Shown in pieces: positions 1-13,420 of a DNA stretch of 57,019 nt. Position numbers and translations under genes: made by a program. The DNA comes from Pelargonium nanum (lineage: Eukaryota > Streptophyta > Magnoliopsida > Geraniales > Geraniaceae). The stretch spans positions 1 through 57,019 of the forward strand of contig JAYMTF010000085.1 in the NCBI GenBank assembly GCA_036897485.1, in the 5' to 3' direction. Numbering within the stretch: position 1 is the stretch's first letter; each line of letters opens with the position of its first letter. The notes beneath the pieces are model-generated. The model was not told the origin of the DNA, did not search any database, and was given only the letters and a program-made list of their open reading frames with translations.

Positions 1-140
1 ACTGCCTTTACTTTTTAATTTAACCGGAACCTAGAAACACAAACAAGAAAAACTGCCTTTTACTTCACTGAAAACAAATTGCTTTGGGCCCTCAACTACA
101 ACGAGAGTAGGAAAACAGGCTTATTCTAACCACTTTATAG

Positions 141-228
141 AGTCCTAATTGCCTAATCATTAGGGTTTACTACTTCATATTTGGCTATTATATAAACTGT
201 ATTACTAGCTTCGTGAATTAAAGGGAAC
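141..228 (+). repeat. dispersed repeat 1, copy A
   Basis: This stretch (TTTGGCTATTATATAAACTG, TATTACTAGCTTCGTGAATT, AAAGG) is a diverged copy of sequence at 655-722 and 21770-21862. The best-kept part is CTGTATTACTAGCTTCGTG. Source unknown; no coding potential seen. Confidence 0.6.
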
Positions 229-442
229 TTCAACACAAAACAACATAAAGAGTGCTTACCCTGATTTTCTCTTGTAAACCTAAACTTTCCACTTTTTTTG
301 AAACTCGAATTCTCAGAACTTATGAAGCAGTTGTATACTTTTCCTTTTCTTTTTTATTTAGTGGACTCACTTACTTAGAAAATTCCTTTCTAGTTTAAAT
401 AAGTACCCTTTCAAACAGAGTGTAGTAGGACTTGAACCTTAA

Positions 443-572
443 GAAATTCTATTCAAATGAATCCGATTTACTTTTCCAATTCATTATATATTTTGTTACT
501 ATTCATATAGGGAATAGAGTATATACTTCACAATCTTGCTAATCTTTCTTTCTATTTAAGTGATTAAGATTT
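443..572 (+). repeat. dispersed repeat 2, copy D
   Basis: ATCCGATTTACTT, TTGTTACTATTCATA, ATAGGGAATAGAGTATATAC and ATCTTGCTAATCTT recur in order at 25510-25680. The left flank AGGACTTGAACCTTAAG (from 428) is tRNA-T-arm-like on the minus strand, so the unit may include a tRNA edge. Confidence 0.6.
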
Positions 573-654
573 AATTTACTAAGCCCTACTTTTTTGCTTT
601 AGACTTTACCTTTGCTATAATACCCTTAACTTAACAAGACTAAGAGAATGCGGA

Positions 655-722
655 CTTCTTATATACTTACTATTTGCCGGCTGTATTACATTACTAACTT
701 CGAGAACGCAAATTAAAGGATA
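655..722 (+). repeat. dispersed repeat 1, copy B
   Basis: GGCTGTATTACATTACTAAC, TTCGAGAACGCAAATTAAAG is a shorter, more diverged copy of the repeat at 141-228, with small insertions. Same orientation, about 500 bases apart. Confidence 0.5.
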
Positions 723-900
723 AAGCAAACTCTTCTCCTTATTTACTAAAAAACTAGAAGTTTCGTTGACATTAATATAGTAAAATTAGTTACAAGACTT
801 GACTTTCCTTTACAAGATATCCAACAGAAACCCAGCCCCTCTCAAACAAAAAGGGATAAGAATTTATAAGGATAATATAAAGTACACCTATTGAGAGACT

Positions 901-3900
901 CAATGCGATATCTTTATTACTGTTGCTTAATTCTGCGGCTTTCTAGTACCTATTGCCGTATTAACATCTTCCTAGGCTTCTAGTCTGACAAAAACCGCAT
1001 TATTACGTTATTGGTTGAGCGGAATAGCATAAGACATAAGATATTTTCCTTATCTAAGGGCTTGCCTTTGGGCAAAGCTTTAATAAAGCAACTGAAATCC
1101 GGGTGGAAACTCTTGCTAATATCTTGAGCACTCCCTTATTTTTCTTATAAGCCGCTCTTTAGTTGACCCTGTTTTCAGTAAAGACAAATAGAACTTAAGG
1201 GGATAAGTTGGTTTTCCTCTTGTCGGGTATTCTCTTTCAGCTTAACTAGAATATAAGGAATTTGCCAAGTAGAGGGAGTTTGAGTCAGAAAGAAGTTTTG
1301 AATAATGAAAACATCTAAAAAAAATCAAACGTAAATTGAGTCCGATGTACAAACTAATGGATCCCCTAGTAGGTATTTTTGCACTTCTAGAGAGTAACTT
1401 CTGTTTCGTTAAAGCACTTAGAAAAGAACGGGGTAGAGCAGGCTATTAAATACCTGTTTTAGGCTATATCTTACTCAGCTTCGAGAGGAATAAGGGCCTT
1501 ATAACTTCTATTAGTACAAGCCTTGGTTGGGTATTTTAAGTTTTTAAAAGCCGAGATTAAGTTAAAGTTAAGAGTTGCTCCTGTGTTCCTTTTGTTTCTA
1601 GATTCCAAAATTCCAGGTTAGTGAAGTATAAGGGAACTAGGGGTAAGGCTGCTGCTCCAGTGTAACGAAACAAGGAATTCTTAAATTAATAAGGGATCCC
1701 GCCGCTAACTAAGCAATGAGATTTGGAAAAGCATAAGAGATTAGATTTGTAAAGGGTTTTGTTTGCAAGAGGAAATCAATAAAGTACAGGACTCGTCAAT
1801 CAAATCAAAGTAGGGCTAAAGTCCTCTTAAGCTTAGGAATGCAAAAGCATAGAAAGTTTAGTCTTAATCTCTTTACTAAAAAGCCTTAGAATCCTGTTTT
1901 AACTTTATGCCCTCCTTTTGAAAAGTATACTGCGAGAGGTCCCGCTTTTATTTAATTCTATTCTTGGTTAATAAAAAGTATTTGAGAGGAGGAAAACTTG
2001 TTACTTCAATAATTATAGATTTTTCGCCTAGTGCAGTTCTTATTAAGAAAATCCTTAAAAATGTATAAATAGTTGCCTTTCTTATAAGCTCACCGTTGAC
2101 TCTCAAAATATTGTTGAATCGGATTCCATTATACTAAATACATAAGTCCTTACCAAAAAAACCTGGTATAAAATCTTAGTTATTTCTATACTATGAGCAC
2201 TCCTGGACCATTATATAACTGTCCAAAAGTCTACCTATTATAAACCCGGAAATTCCCTTAGGGAAGACCTGTCACTGCACTGTTTCCCTTAGATGTAAAG
2301 GTTTTTCCGAGCGAAAGTCTTTAGTTATTCTCGTATTATCAAAGGTAATAAATCAATCACAGTTTTCTCAAAGTTCTGCTGCAAAAAGATAAGAAAACCT
2401 AGAATTAGGCAGTTAAAATAGAATCAAAAAATACTGAAGTTAAGGATAATATAAGTAGCTAGCAACTACTAAACCACGGGGGTCCTCACTACAAATAGGA
2501 TAAAAGGATTACTTTGAGTTGAGGGTTAGAGTTTATAAACTATTCCTGACTGAATGGATAAAAAGTCAATAGAGCGAACGCTATAAGGAATCTATCACAT
2601 AGGATAATAAAAAGAGGGCTATAACGAGAACGAGTGCACTCAGAAATAATTACAAGATAAATATTAGGAAACCAATCGCTTAGTTAGCCAGCAGCCCCAC
2701 AGTTAAAGTCTTAGTATATATAATAATAACTAAACGGGTACCCTATCCATTATTATGGATTTGAAAAAAAAATAAGTATAAACGCTTTTTCAATATATAT
2801 ATAATACTATATTCATGTACCCCTGGTGTACGAAAAACCCGGAAAGATAGCTGCGTAATCTGATGTACTTATTTGGCCTAAAATATTTGTTATTTGATTT
2901 ACTTTAAAGACTTGCCTATCGTATCGGACTGCCCTCGAATTTACTTTACGATAATTTTTTAAACCTGGGAAAGTACTATAGATTCTTTGGTTTTCCTTAT
3001 AAATAGAAACCAAGTCTTGTATTTTAAAGTAGAGTTTTCCCGCTTGCTTAAAAAGGGGTATTTGTTAAATGTAAAGATAAAGTTCTTTTAATTTAATCTG
3101 GACTGGAGAAGTCGCCAGGTAACCCTATATTTCTTTTCAGATTAGCTTTTTCCTTATTATTTTAATGTATCTACTAGAATCAAAATACAGAAATACATGG
3201 CGGGAACTCTAAGAAAGAATGACTTTCTTTAAAACATAGAAGCTTCTTTTTCGACTTGGCTTGCTACCAAATATAAGGTAACTCCTCCAAATAACTAGTA
3301 TAAATTTATTGAGAGCACAAAATATAAAAATAGCTAATAGAAACCTTAGGATTTCCTCAGTATTACGCGCCCGACAAGATTTCCAAGCAAGATAAGTCCT
3401 GTGTATCTGAGCCTATAAACCAGCCGAGCACGTGACCTACCAAATTTTAAATAGATATAAGAAAGACAAAGGATTTTCTTGGGTTTTTTTGAGAAAGAGC
3501 ACTATTTGTATTGAAAACACTAGGATTACCTAGATCATTAGCATAGCCTGAGAGTTCTTAGTTACGGTATGGATCAAACTATTATATTAAATTTTTTAAT
3601 ATTCCTTAAAATCTCAAGATAAAAAAGTAAACGGAATTTTTTAAAAGAGTTAGTAGCCAAGAGACGCTTAATAAAGGCACGGTTAGAAAAATTGGAATTG
3701 AATCCACAGTAACTCTAGACCTTTGAAATACCTCGAGGATTCTCTTAGATTGTGAGATATAGGAAAACCCCTCACTTTCACTAAAAACCAAGACAAATGA
3801 TAAGCCAGGAGGTTCACCAATAAATGAGGCTCCCCTTTGCTCCGGATCTAGTATAAGAAAAAAATCCCGGGGTATATTTAATTTATTATTCCAGATTCGT

Positions 3901-4877
3901 TCTTTTTAGTAGGTCTTTTTTATTGGGTTTTGGATCTCCTTATCTAGCCAGAAAGAGACTCTAATTAAGAATTTAGAGCAATTCCTGTAGATATTAGTTA
4001 GTAAATGAGAAATTAGTAAGATATTAAACCAGGATGTTATGACCTCACAAGAAAGTAGATACCTAAAATTATGAAAAGCATTTTATTAAACTTAATAAAG
4101 GAAGCTTTTAGCTACACAAAAGTATTTACTAGTTTTCAACCTATTCTACTTTTAGAAACCTATAGCCCAATACAAAAAAAAGAGAAGTCATTAATCTCTC
4201 ACTCATTAAGCAACAGGAATAGCCCTAATTTACACAGTTAACTACTACTTTAAAGGTACTGCAAAAGGCCTTCCTTATAAAAACTTTTTTTAAATCGAAT
4301 TAATAAAATCCAGGATACACTTACACGCTTGAGTAACACCTTCACATGGCTTGAACTTGACAATTCAAAAACTTAATATACTCTCTTATACATTTCGCGT
4401 AAAGCGCCTACTAAAAATAAAAAAGTATATGCACCAAAGCCTTTATGGGAATGCAAAAAAATGTGGGGGAAGACTTCCCTTCCCTTTATAAGAATCTGAA
4501 AAGTTAGAGTAGTCAAGAGAATACCTTTTAGAAAGAAGCCCCACAAAAATTTATACCTGTAAAAAAGGAATCTTACTATCTAAAGCTTGGACTGGATATA
4601 TGGGTTTATAATCTTACAATTGCATATAGGTTATTCTAATACTATATAATCATAATAGGTTTTTAATAAATAGCAGGCCATAGCGTTTAGAATTAAAAAT
4701 TTAGGAGTTTAACTTCATTTTTGAGCTAGAGGTATTAACAAGGGTTCCTGTATCATAAACTCTATTTGCAATGTCCATAACAGGTATTCTCTTTTTATAA
4801 ATTGACAAGGTTCTTTGAATCCCTTAAATAAAGAAGTTCCAACTGCAACTAAGTTCCTTTTTATTCTTGAATTTTTG
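901..4877. other. AT-rich non-coding desert
   Basis: No recognisable gene, exon, rRNA or tRNA on either strand. Short ORFs are no longer than chance predicts at this composition. It holds only the double hairpin at 1062-1089. Confidence 0.6.
1062..1089. other. double hairpin
   Basis: TTGCC-TTTG-GGCAA is followed at once by GCTTT-AAT-AAAGC. Two adjacent 5-bp stems resemble the paired stem-loops seen at some plant mitochondrial mRNA ends, but no gene is nearby. A similar TTGCC...GGCAA palindrome is at 28901. Confidence 0.4.
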
Positions 4878-4949
4878 GGGGTATAGCAGGGTTTGAACCC
4901 CCAGCCGCTAGATTAAAAGTCAACACTCCTCCAGCTGAGCTATACACCC
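4878..4949 (-). tRNA. trnK: trnK(UUU)-like gene, divergent, possibly decayed
   Basis: Read on the minus strand, this 72-base stretch follows plant mitochondrial tRNA-Lys: GGGTGTATAGCTCAG at the 5' end, loop CTTTTAA with anticodon TTT (4917-4915), GGTTCAAAC in the T arm and TATACCC at the 3' end. The acceptor stem pairs over all 7 positions with one G-T pair, and the D stem GCTC/GAGT also pairs. Against it: the anticodon stem is one base short on its 5' side and has a T-T mismatch, the T stem GGGGG/CCTGC has one mismatch and one G-T, and the discriminator is C rather than the usual A. It could be a working but divergent tRNA or a young pseudogene. It is the best-folded tRNA-like sequence in the window. 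Confidence 0.55.
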
Positions 4950-5082
4950 TAGAATAACCTTACCGGAGTTCCGCCAGGTTGATAAAGTTCTTTAATATAT
5001 AATACTTAAAAATCCAACTTCTCATAATTAATTTATGCAGTTTTCCTTTTTTTATAGACTTAAGGAGTATTTTTGCTCAAAA

Positions 5083-5130
5083 TATGGAATAAATACGATT
5101 CGAACCTTCGCTTTTTGACAGAAGCTTTAT
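5083..5130 (-). pseudogene. tRNA-like relic, trnQ-type 3' half
   Basis: The minus strand reads AAGGTTCGAATCG followed by TATTTATTCC, close to the T arm and 3' acceptor of plant mitochondrial tRNA-Gln (AAAGGTTCGAATCC, then TTTTACTCCAG). No matching D arm or anticodon arm can be recognised on the 5' side. It lies about 130 bases from the trnK-like gene on the same strand, so the two may have been neighbours in an older tRNA cluster. Confidence 0.4.
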
Positions 5131-8100
5131 TTGATTCATAAGAAAGGTAAAGGGATTTTACTGTAGTAACTTGGATAAAATATATTCTCTAGTAGATGAT
5201 AAATTTGCGTATAATTCCGATTATATCTTTCCTTTTAATGTTGAACAATACCCGAGAATCCCTATAATACGTGTTTTTCTTACAAGAGGAGCTTAAGTAT
5301 TTCCTTTAATTATACAAAATGAAAAGCTTTTAATACGACTCTATTGCGGATTCTTTTGCTAGGAAAGGCTTTTGAATCTAATCTCAAGGAAGTTTGTAAG
5401 CAGGGAGGGCGAGTTTAAGGACTAAAGCACATGATATAAGCCTAAGGCTTTAATTTAAGCAGATAGCAGGTTTCAGGTAATTTTTTTCTTTGCATGTACT
5501 ATATAATTAAAAAAAGTATACTCTAGGTTTTCTCCACCCCAGTCTAAAAATAAATAACAGGTAAAAGCAAGTGTTTTTCTCATAAAGGGATAAGACAGTT
5601 ACAGCCAATCTTTACATATTTAATAAGTGCTTTGTTACACGGGTTACTTTTTATCTGACAAAGTTCTTTTTAGGGATATTCCTTCTCGTCTATTACTTAC
5701 TAGTGTGTTATAAATCTACCAAATCCTGGTTTAAAACTTATTCTTTTAAAGAAAAGATTTACGTAATTTGTTAAATAAGGGGGCGGTATCTATTTTTTTG
5801 CTATATTCTTAAGAACTGTACGATTTCAAGTTCAGAAATTTTGTCCTGTCAGGCACAGAATTATGAGGGCGCTTTTATTAAAGGTATTTAAAAAGGGGCT
5901 GTTCTTGTCAAGCTGAGTATCCGTTTTCATATCCATAGTATAGGGAATTCACTAGATTTTAATAGGGTATACTTGTCACTAAATTGCTTGCAGTTGATGA
6001 GATACAAGGTAGCTTTGATTTATATAAACTGGATTTTAAGTGTTCCCTGCCTGCCTGAAAAGTTCTTTTAGAATAACATATTTAGTGTAAATAGCCTTAT
6101 ACCATAACGAGTCCTATAGAGGACCCCTGTCAAAGAAAAAAAATAAAAGCAGGTAATTGACCGAGGACCTTACTCATAAGATGGAAATCTGGTAAATAAA
6201 TCGGGTTACTTTTATTATAGCGGCTCCCTATCTGGGTGTCCAGTAGGAAAGGAAGCTGCAAGTGAGAAGAATAATTAAGTAAAGATAAGTATCCATCTAC
6301 AAAAGAAGTGGTTACTACCCTGTCTCTGCTTTTGGGAGTCTTATTAAGAGGTGCTCTATACTGTAATGATTCCAGAAAAAAAGATAAACCAAGTGTCTTC
6401 TAGTCGATACTGTCATTTTCAAGTGAGTTGTATGTTAATTCCAAAACCCAAGGGTAAAATGAGTGTTAGCTATATTTAATGGGCACTATCTAGGTCAGGT
6501 TTTGTTATACTGTAGAGGAATGCCCCATTTTTGCCAAAGTCAGTTAAAGGGTTCTCGGATCGGTAACAACTAAATGCAAGTGATATAGGCGAGCCGTGAT
6601 GTTCAAACTTACGGGGAGAGGCTCAATATATAAGCAAGCTAGAGTACTAACAAGGGCTAGGCACTTAAATATTTGTTGGATGGGGAAACTTTTAAGTTGA
6701 GGATAAGCTCTATTTCATTCCAGTGTCTAAAAGAAAATACTTTTAATTTCCTATAGGGTCCCTGATGTGTAATACATGACATAAAAGTTTCGCCTTTTCT
6801 CATTTCTTAGTAAAAAGGAATCTCTAGTATTCACTACCCCCAGTAAAACCTTATTTGAGTTAAAACTAAAGAATCTGGAATATGGTAGGCCGCAATAAAG
6901 AGTACATAGCCATTATGTAAAGTGTTTGCTCTACTTACAGGAGAGGCCCTAATTAAGGGTTGAAGTAACGGCGGTAATAACTTATAAACTTTTAAAGGTT
7001 TTTGTAATTCAAATGTATGTATTAAAACAAGGGTCAGTTGGGTATAATGTTTCACGAAGATTCCTTGGTTATATATAAGTATAAAAAAGGCATCAGTAGA
7101 CCCAGAATAAAGGGCTTAATTATAGTCTAAATTACTAGTCTGTTTTTGAGTTACTTGACAACAAGAAAAGGAAATCCCCTACCCCGAAGTGGTTTACCTT
7201 AGAGTAAAATACATAATTCTTTGTAGCAAATTAGCTCTTTGTCACTTTCTTCCTTAAACTAGAGATTATCTGGTGGTATAGTAACTCCCGCGATTTCCTA
7301 GAAAGGATTCTAATATCTACGGACTCTATCTATTAAGTTTATCTTACCGTATCGTATCCCTTGTTTTTCATTTTACTCTGATCTTCCTTTACGAAATGCT
7401 TTTTTGTGCTATATATCAGAAATTTGTGGGTCATAAGAAATTCTTTAAATACAACAGACAAGGCATAAAGATAGTCAGTAAAACGCTTTACATAGTAATT
7501 CGGAATAAGTAATAAAAACTAAGAATATGGTATTCCTCTTACATTGGGCAAAAATCGGTGGGAATTTAGCAAAGCCTTGATTAGTTCTTTTCTTTCTTCT
7601 GTTTTTCTCCGTGAAATTAGATTTTCCAACAGATTTTAATTGGAGGGTATCCCTTTTTACTATAAAAGTTACCAAACTTAAATGCTAAAGGATACACTAG
7701 AAGACATTTTTAAACTAATAGATTTCAAGAGGCAACTTTCCTTTCTGATTGAGTAGGGATACCCCAGTAGCAGTAAGTTTTATATAGATATACTCATAAA
7801 AGTGTGCAAGGGAATTACTTATAAGCCCCCTTTTCCTTTAGAGCTCTACTCGGATTACCTAAAACCAGAAAAAACAAAAGTAATTTCCTTAATTAGGAAC
7901 CCCTTTGAAAGCGTTATATCATATATGTACCCTAGACTATGAATCGAATTTCATAAAGAGTATAGAACTCCTTCAGAGATCCTTGTATAATATAATAAAT
8001 TTAAATTATAAACGTGGGTTTGAAGCCTGCTAAAAGAAGAGTAGTCCATTTTCCTAAGTCTAAACCGCGAATCAGGGATCATTGACATAAAGACGAAAGC

Positions 8101-8350
8101 TAATTAAATAAACATAGACCACGTATCTTTGGTTCACGTCCTATATAGATTCAGAAATAGACTAGTTATCTCTCGAAAAGATAAGGGGCTCCATAAAAAC
8201 AAGACTTGCCTTACATTCACGAAGAAGGGCGTCTCCAGATAATGAGGTATAACATAGTGAAATGTGAAATAACAATTGAATAGTCCGTACTTAGCCAATA
8301 CACGAAAGTCATTATTGAATATATTCATTTCATCTGTTAACGAAATAACT

Positions 8351-8364
8351 TATATATATATATA
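8351..8364. repeat. TA dinucleotide run
   Basis: Seven TA units. A similar short run is at 27299-27310. Simple sequence without further context. Confidence 0.6.
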
Positions 8365-10252
8365 TTTGTAAAATATCTCTAAATATTACTCTTCAATTCT
8401 GCAAAAACATAATAAAGCGCTATGAGCGATTCCTAAGGAAATCCTAATCTATAGTCTTTTTTCTGTCAAAAGGTTTTAGCATAACCATCGAAAAGAATCC
8501 AGGAGACCCTAGTTTTTTCTAAACTGAAATCTGAAATTTAGGGCAAGGCGCTCATAAATTTAACTATATTTTACTCGCCGTAAGTATAAGTAAAGGGGTG
8601 CTATGTCCTTAAAGTTTGAGGATTTACATAATAATAATGAATTTCTTCAGTCATTTTAATTATGTTCAATTACGTATATCTTTATAATAGATATAGCTGT
8701 TCAAAAAGGTTTACCCACTATCGTATCGGCTATCCCAAGCTACCACATACAACTAATTAAAAGTCATTTATACTCCTTTTATCATAATTAAGAAATCCTA
8801 TTATATTATAATATGGCAACTTACTTTACAACCTGCCTTTTGGAGTACTTGAGTTTAGCAAACTTCTAAACTCTTAACTAGGCTTAATAAGTAGGAATTC
8901 CCATTTGGTAGCTATATTGTAGAGAAAAGCCCTCTTAAAATTAGATAAATTAGATATAAGAATCCCTTTTTAGACTTTAAGTGGCGCTATTGACCCATCT
9001 TTATATCACGATTTCTACAGGAATAGTACTTTAGAAGTAGGAACTACACAGTTAATTGGAGTGCTAGCTTTAGGCTTCGTCCTTCATCTCAAACTTCCGT
9101 CAAATAACTAGTTATCCTTAAAATCCATGTGTTATTCTCCACATATAAGATTTTTTACACAAATCCCAGCGGGACACTCAGATGACTTAATTGAATGGAC
9201 TTCCTTAGATAGGATAGCGCCCCTTAGAGAAAAACCTTTCTATAAAATGAGTAGAGGTTGTTTTACTACTATTCAAAATTGTAAAAAGATAATAAATAGA
9301 CTACTAACTTTTCCACTTTTTTTGCGAGCTCTAATGCAGCTAAACCTTATTAAATTCCGTTTCATTTAAGGGAGCCCCGGCCTCAAGTTTCTTGGTTTAT
9401 GAGGAAGGAGTCGTGGAAAAACATGTGAATTATTGCCCTTTGACTTACATCTGTAGATCAATAGCACCAATATGTATCTGCTTAGAGTCAATTTTCTCGT
9501 AGAGCGCTCAGAACTGGACAGGTCGTACATTCAGATTTCGATCAGTGAAAAATGGAGCATCCATACCCTTTTGAACTCAGAATTAAGGATTTTATTTATG
9601 AAACCAGAAAATAAACGGGATTTTCTATATCCGCATTGGTGTATACTCTTTGTTTTTTCATAGGAGGAATTCTCCTTTACCCATAGAGTTAGACTACACT
9701 AAAAACTGAAGCAGAAGTAAATAATAGGAACAGGTACCCATTTTTCTAAAATTTAGAGAAAAAGAATATAGAGACAAAAGCTAAATAAGAAATTCATAAA
9801 GTGATAGAGGATATCCAGGGTTCTTGGGGGATTGTGCTTAGTTTAAACTCAGATCCAAACAGCAATTCAAATTTCCTACTCGGTACTACATTGGTAAAAC
9901 CTTTTATCCTAACCTAATCCTGCCTAAGTTTTTACCTTCCACATAAGAATTATGATCCATGGATAAGGCATTACTTTTACTGGGGCAAGACTTTTAATAT
10001 AGTGTAATATATAAGTATAGTAAATATGGGGTAGTAAAAACCCATTTTAATGTCGGTGGGACTCACTTTAAATACTAAGAAATTAATACATAGGTATCAA
10101 ATATTAAAGCCTTTTTAATACTATTTCTAGTATCTCACACCTGATGAGTGGTCCATACCTAAAACTTTTTTACGACGCGGGATAGGCTTAAAAAACTTAA
10201 AGAGAATCTTGTGTTACTTTCCTGAGATATCCTGCCGAGATCCCAAGCTTAG

Positions 10253-10279
10253 ATTCCTGTAATAATTCCTGTAATAATT
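10253..10279. repeat. 12-base tandem repeat
   Basis: ATTCCTGTAATA occurs twice in tandem, followed by ATT of a third copy. Probably slippage or a small local duplication. Confidence 0.7.
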
Positions 10280-13200
10280 TCTCTGATACATTATTAAGAC
10301 TGTCCTTTTTTTTAGTCTTTTTAAGATCCTAGTGAATCCTAAAACCATACAAACTGAAATCTTAGAGTAGACAACTTCCTTTGCAGCTAGGTAAGCAATC
10401 AAGCCGAAACAAGCCTAAAAAATCGGAAAGAGTTCTAGTTTCTACTTACTCTTATTCCTGTACCTTTTAAGAAAAACGGATTATTAAAGGGTTTATACAG
10501 TACACAATAGTCTAGTCTAGTAATTTACAGTAAAAAATGTATCAAGTGCAATCTTTTTCATTCCCGAAGTAAACTATATAGACGCACTTTATTCTTTAGT
10601 TGGTTACATACTATCCTAATTGAGTCCTACGCCTTGTCTTATTGATTCCTTTTTGGGGGCACTCGTATAAGTTTAAGTAGAAAATCCTCTTATTTTACTT
10701 CCTTCATTCCGGTAATTAGTATAGGTAAAATCTAGATAAAATATATATATAGAAGGGGGTACGGGGTAAGAGTAAGTTTCCTTTTTAATGGGTAGCTACA
10801 TTGGCATACGAGGTGTCATAGAACAAATAAGTAGTATGGCCTGAAAACTCTGATAAGGAAAAAGAACAAAAACGCTCAGTTAGATTTGTATATTCTAAAA
10901 ATATAATTTACTCTTACCTTAACTTTTTACGTAATACCTATCGATACTAATCACTAACTGTATTTAGTTAGACCCAAAGACATAGTAATACCTTTTGCAC
11001 TAAACTCTACTTAATTCTTATTTGTACGCTATCCCTTAGATTAGCCTTGCAGAATCCTGCTTTTTTAAAAAACTTTATTTTACTCCTTGTGCTTAACTAA
11101 TAGGTACGGGTTGCCTAACATAAAGGATAGGCTAAAAAAAAGTAATGCTCTTACTCTTAGCTTAGGTACTTTTTTCAGTTTTTACTCTAGTATATACTAT
11201 ATACCAAGCTACGCCTAAGGGTTTCTTATAGTTCAGAAGGCAAGTGCTCTATTTTTAGTGGTCTATCAAGCCTAAAAAAGTATTCGACGTATCTTTGTAA
11301 CATAAACTGAAACTATATAAGCATGCAATGCATTCTACCAAACATAGTAGTAAGTGCCCTGGGTATTTTTTAAATCAGGGTGAGAGCGAAGGTAGAGCAT
11401 AAGAGGTCCGTGGAAAGGTCTATTTCCAAACCTTAAAGTTTATTTAGTTAATCAAGTATATTACTTATTTATTAGTATGAGGTTTTTCGAGTGAGTATAC
11501 GCAGTTAAATTTATCCTTTAATTTTCTTTTTTCAAAGGAGCTACCCTGCTTTGCTTTATAATATTCTACTAAATCCGGTGTAAGGGGATTTCAATGGCAA
11601 TTCTCAAGGGATTCTGAGATTTAGTAACGAGATAAAAAAAGAAACCCACGTCGCTTGTCTGGATATTCCGGGTTCTAAGATAAATAGAGTACCCCTTTAT
11701 TTAAGAAACCTCCCCCTTTGTAAAAGAGTAGAAAAATACGTAATCTGACAATTACTTATATAGTCTTTAGTTTCTTGTTTAACTTTTTTATTTAACAAAG
11801 CACATACTAAGAATTTATATTATTTATGCTATCCTTTTTTTAATAAACCCAAAGTAAGGGGTCAGGATGAATTTAGCTTTGGAAAAAGGATTCTATGCTC
11901 CTGCTCTTCTTAGGTGGATTCTACCCGCTTTTGGAAAGAGTAAAGGAGATTGAAATTTGATTTACCGATGAGAATTAAGTTGCCTTTATTAGTTTTTAAT
12001 ACAGGAATCACTTTAATAAAAAAGCATTACTTCGACCGCTGTCACTTTTATGCATAAAACAGCATATCACACAATAATCCATGGAATCTTACTCAAAAAT
12101 CTGGATCAAATTATGAATATAAGAAACCCCGCATCCTTTTATTGGAGTAAACTATTTCAAATTCAAAGGGATTTTAACCAAAGGGCATTCAAGAACTTTG
12201 TGGATTGCTCTGCCACTTACTCCAGTAATTCTTATTTTATTAAAGTGTTTTGTGCTTTAGCACTATCAATTATGTAATTAGACCTTCCCAAGGATTCAGA
12301 TTATAATTTTTTATTCTTTTAAATCTTTCTTTTCTAAGTGATTCGAAAACAGACATAGTTTTTATAGCTACAGAGTTGCTTTATGGATCCAATTTATAAG
12401 TAAAAACTAGATATCATATATTTGTGAGCAATTCTGTATTTTTGTTTTGTATCGACTACGATCCATTTCGGCAATGCTTACTCAATTATTACAACGAGGT
12501 GCGCAAGGGACCAAGTAAAACCTAAAAAATATCCTTCTTTTTATTGCGGCAAGAATCCTATTCACGCTTGGATTTATCATATCCGGAAAAAAGTCCAGTG
12601 TTCTTTACTCGTAAATGATTAGTTCAAGCTCCCTAACTTTGACAGCATATGACGTGGGACTAAGGGATAGCTCGTATGAATAGGACGCATTACCTAATTA
12701 CTTTCAATAGCTTCTTCTAGGATTCTCATGCTCAAGATTTTTTCAACTAATACAAGGGATTATCCAGTACCTAAAAAAAGGGAAAACCCATTTCACATTC
12801 CTATCCTAAGACAATAATTTATTAGAGAAATAAGCCTATCGGCAACGACTAACTTGAATCAATTAAAAATATATCTAAAATCAAGTATAACAAAAATAAA
12901 AAATAGAAAGAATTTGTAGTTCAAATATAAAGCATAAACGCATAAGCCGGAAAATCCAACGTATTAGTATTAAGTTCATGCTTAATAGTGGAACATTTTT
13001 GGCCTGCGAAGATAATTCTTGTTGTTGTAACTTACCTTTTCAGGATTGAGGAGCCCTCAACTAAAAAAAGATAAAAATTGCTTATCTTGTGTTTGATACA
13101 CAATACTTTATATAGATTTCTTTTTTAACTTATCCTTTGTGAGACTCGAGGATTTTTGTTATATTAGAGCTAACCAAGTGTTAAATTGCCCCATTTTGTT

Positions 13201-13348
13201 AGTTTTCTTTAGATCTCCCGATTATGCTTCTGTTTTCACCAATTAAATGTAAATGAAATAGGATAAAATAAAAGAAACTTGAAAGGCCTACAGCTTCTTG
13301 GCTTAGTAAAATGGCATTTTGTGTCCTTTTTAAAGACCAATAAAGTGC

Positions 13349-13420
13349 TACTGTAAGTTCAGTTGGTAGAGCATTGGGCTTTTCACCTAACGGACGCAGG
13401 TTCAAGTCGGGCTCCTTGAG
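13349..13420 (+). pseudogene. trnK(UUU) pseudogene
   Basis: The core AGTTGGTAGAGCATTGGGC, then TTTT, ACCTAA and CGCAGGTTCAAGTC is almost identical to plant mitochondrial tRNA-Lys from the D loop to the T loop. The anticodon stem TTGGG/CCTAA pairs fully, with one G-T, and the loop CTTTTCA still shows TTT. The T stem GCAGG/CGGGC has two mismatches, and the expected acceptor halves (CTACTGTA on the left, CTCCTTGA on the right) do not pair. It is therefore a relic. It is closer to the canonical sequence in its core than the locus at 4878-4949, but lacks the ends. Confidence 0.75.

Larger units (their letters stand above)
5131..13348. other. AT-rich non-coding desert
   Basis: No gene recognised. 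The only structure seen is simple: a TA run at 8351 and a 12-base tandem repeat at 10253. Short ORFs at 9127-9369, 9472-9663 and 12050-12277 have no recognisable motif. Confidence 0.6.

Noticed and set aside
1732-1740. CATAAGAGA, identical to the dicot mitochondrial promoter core
   Set aside because: About one match is expected by chance in both strands of this length and composition. There is no gene downstream and no clear AT box upstream.
6590-6626. GAGCCGT ... TTACGG ... GGCTC, resembling group II intron domain V
   Set aside because: The lower stem start GAGCCGT is right, but the right side has extra bases (ACGGGGAGAGGCTC instead of ACGGTTC), the usual AAAGT tetraloop region is missing and no neighbouring exon is visible.
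8010-8035. GGGTTTGAAGCCTGC, a possible tRNA T arm
   Set aside because: No D arm or anticodon arm at tRNA spacing on either strand.
13199-13405. 68-codon minus-strand ORF
   Set aside because: Its N-terminal part is the antisense of the trnK relic, and the rest has no coding features.
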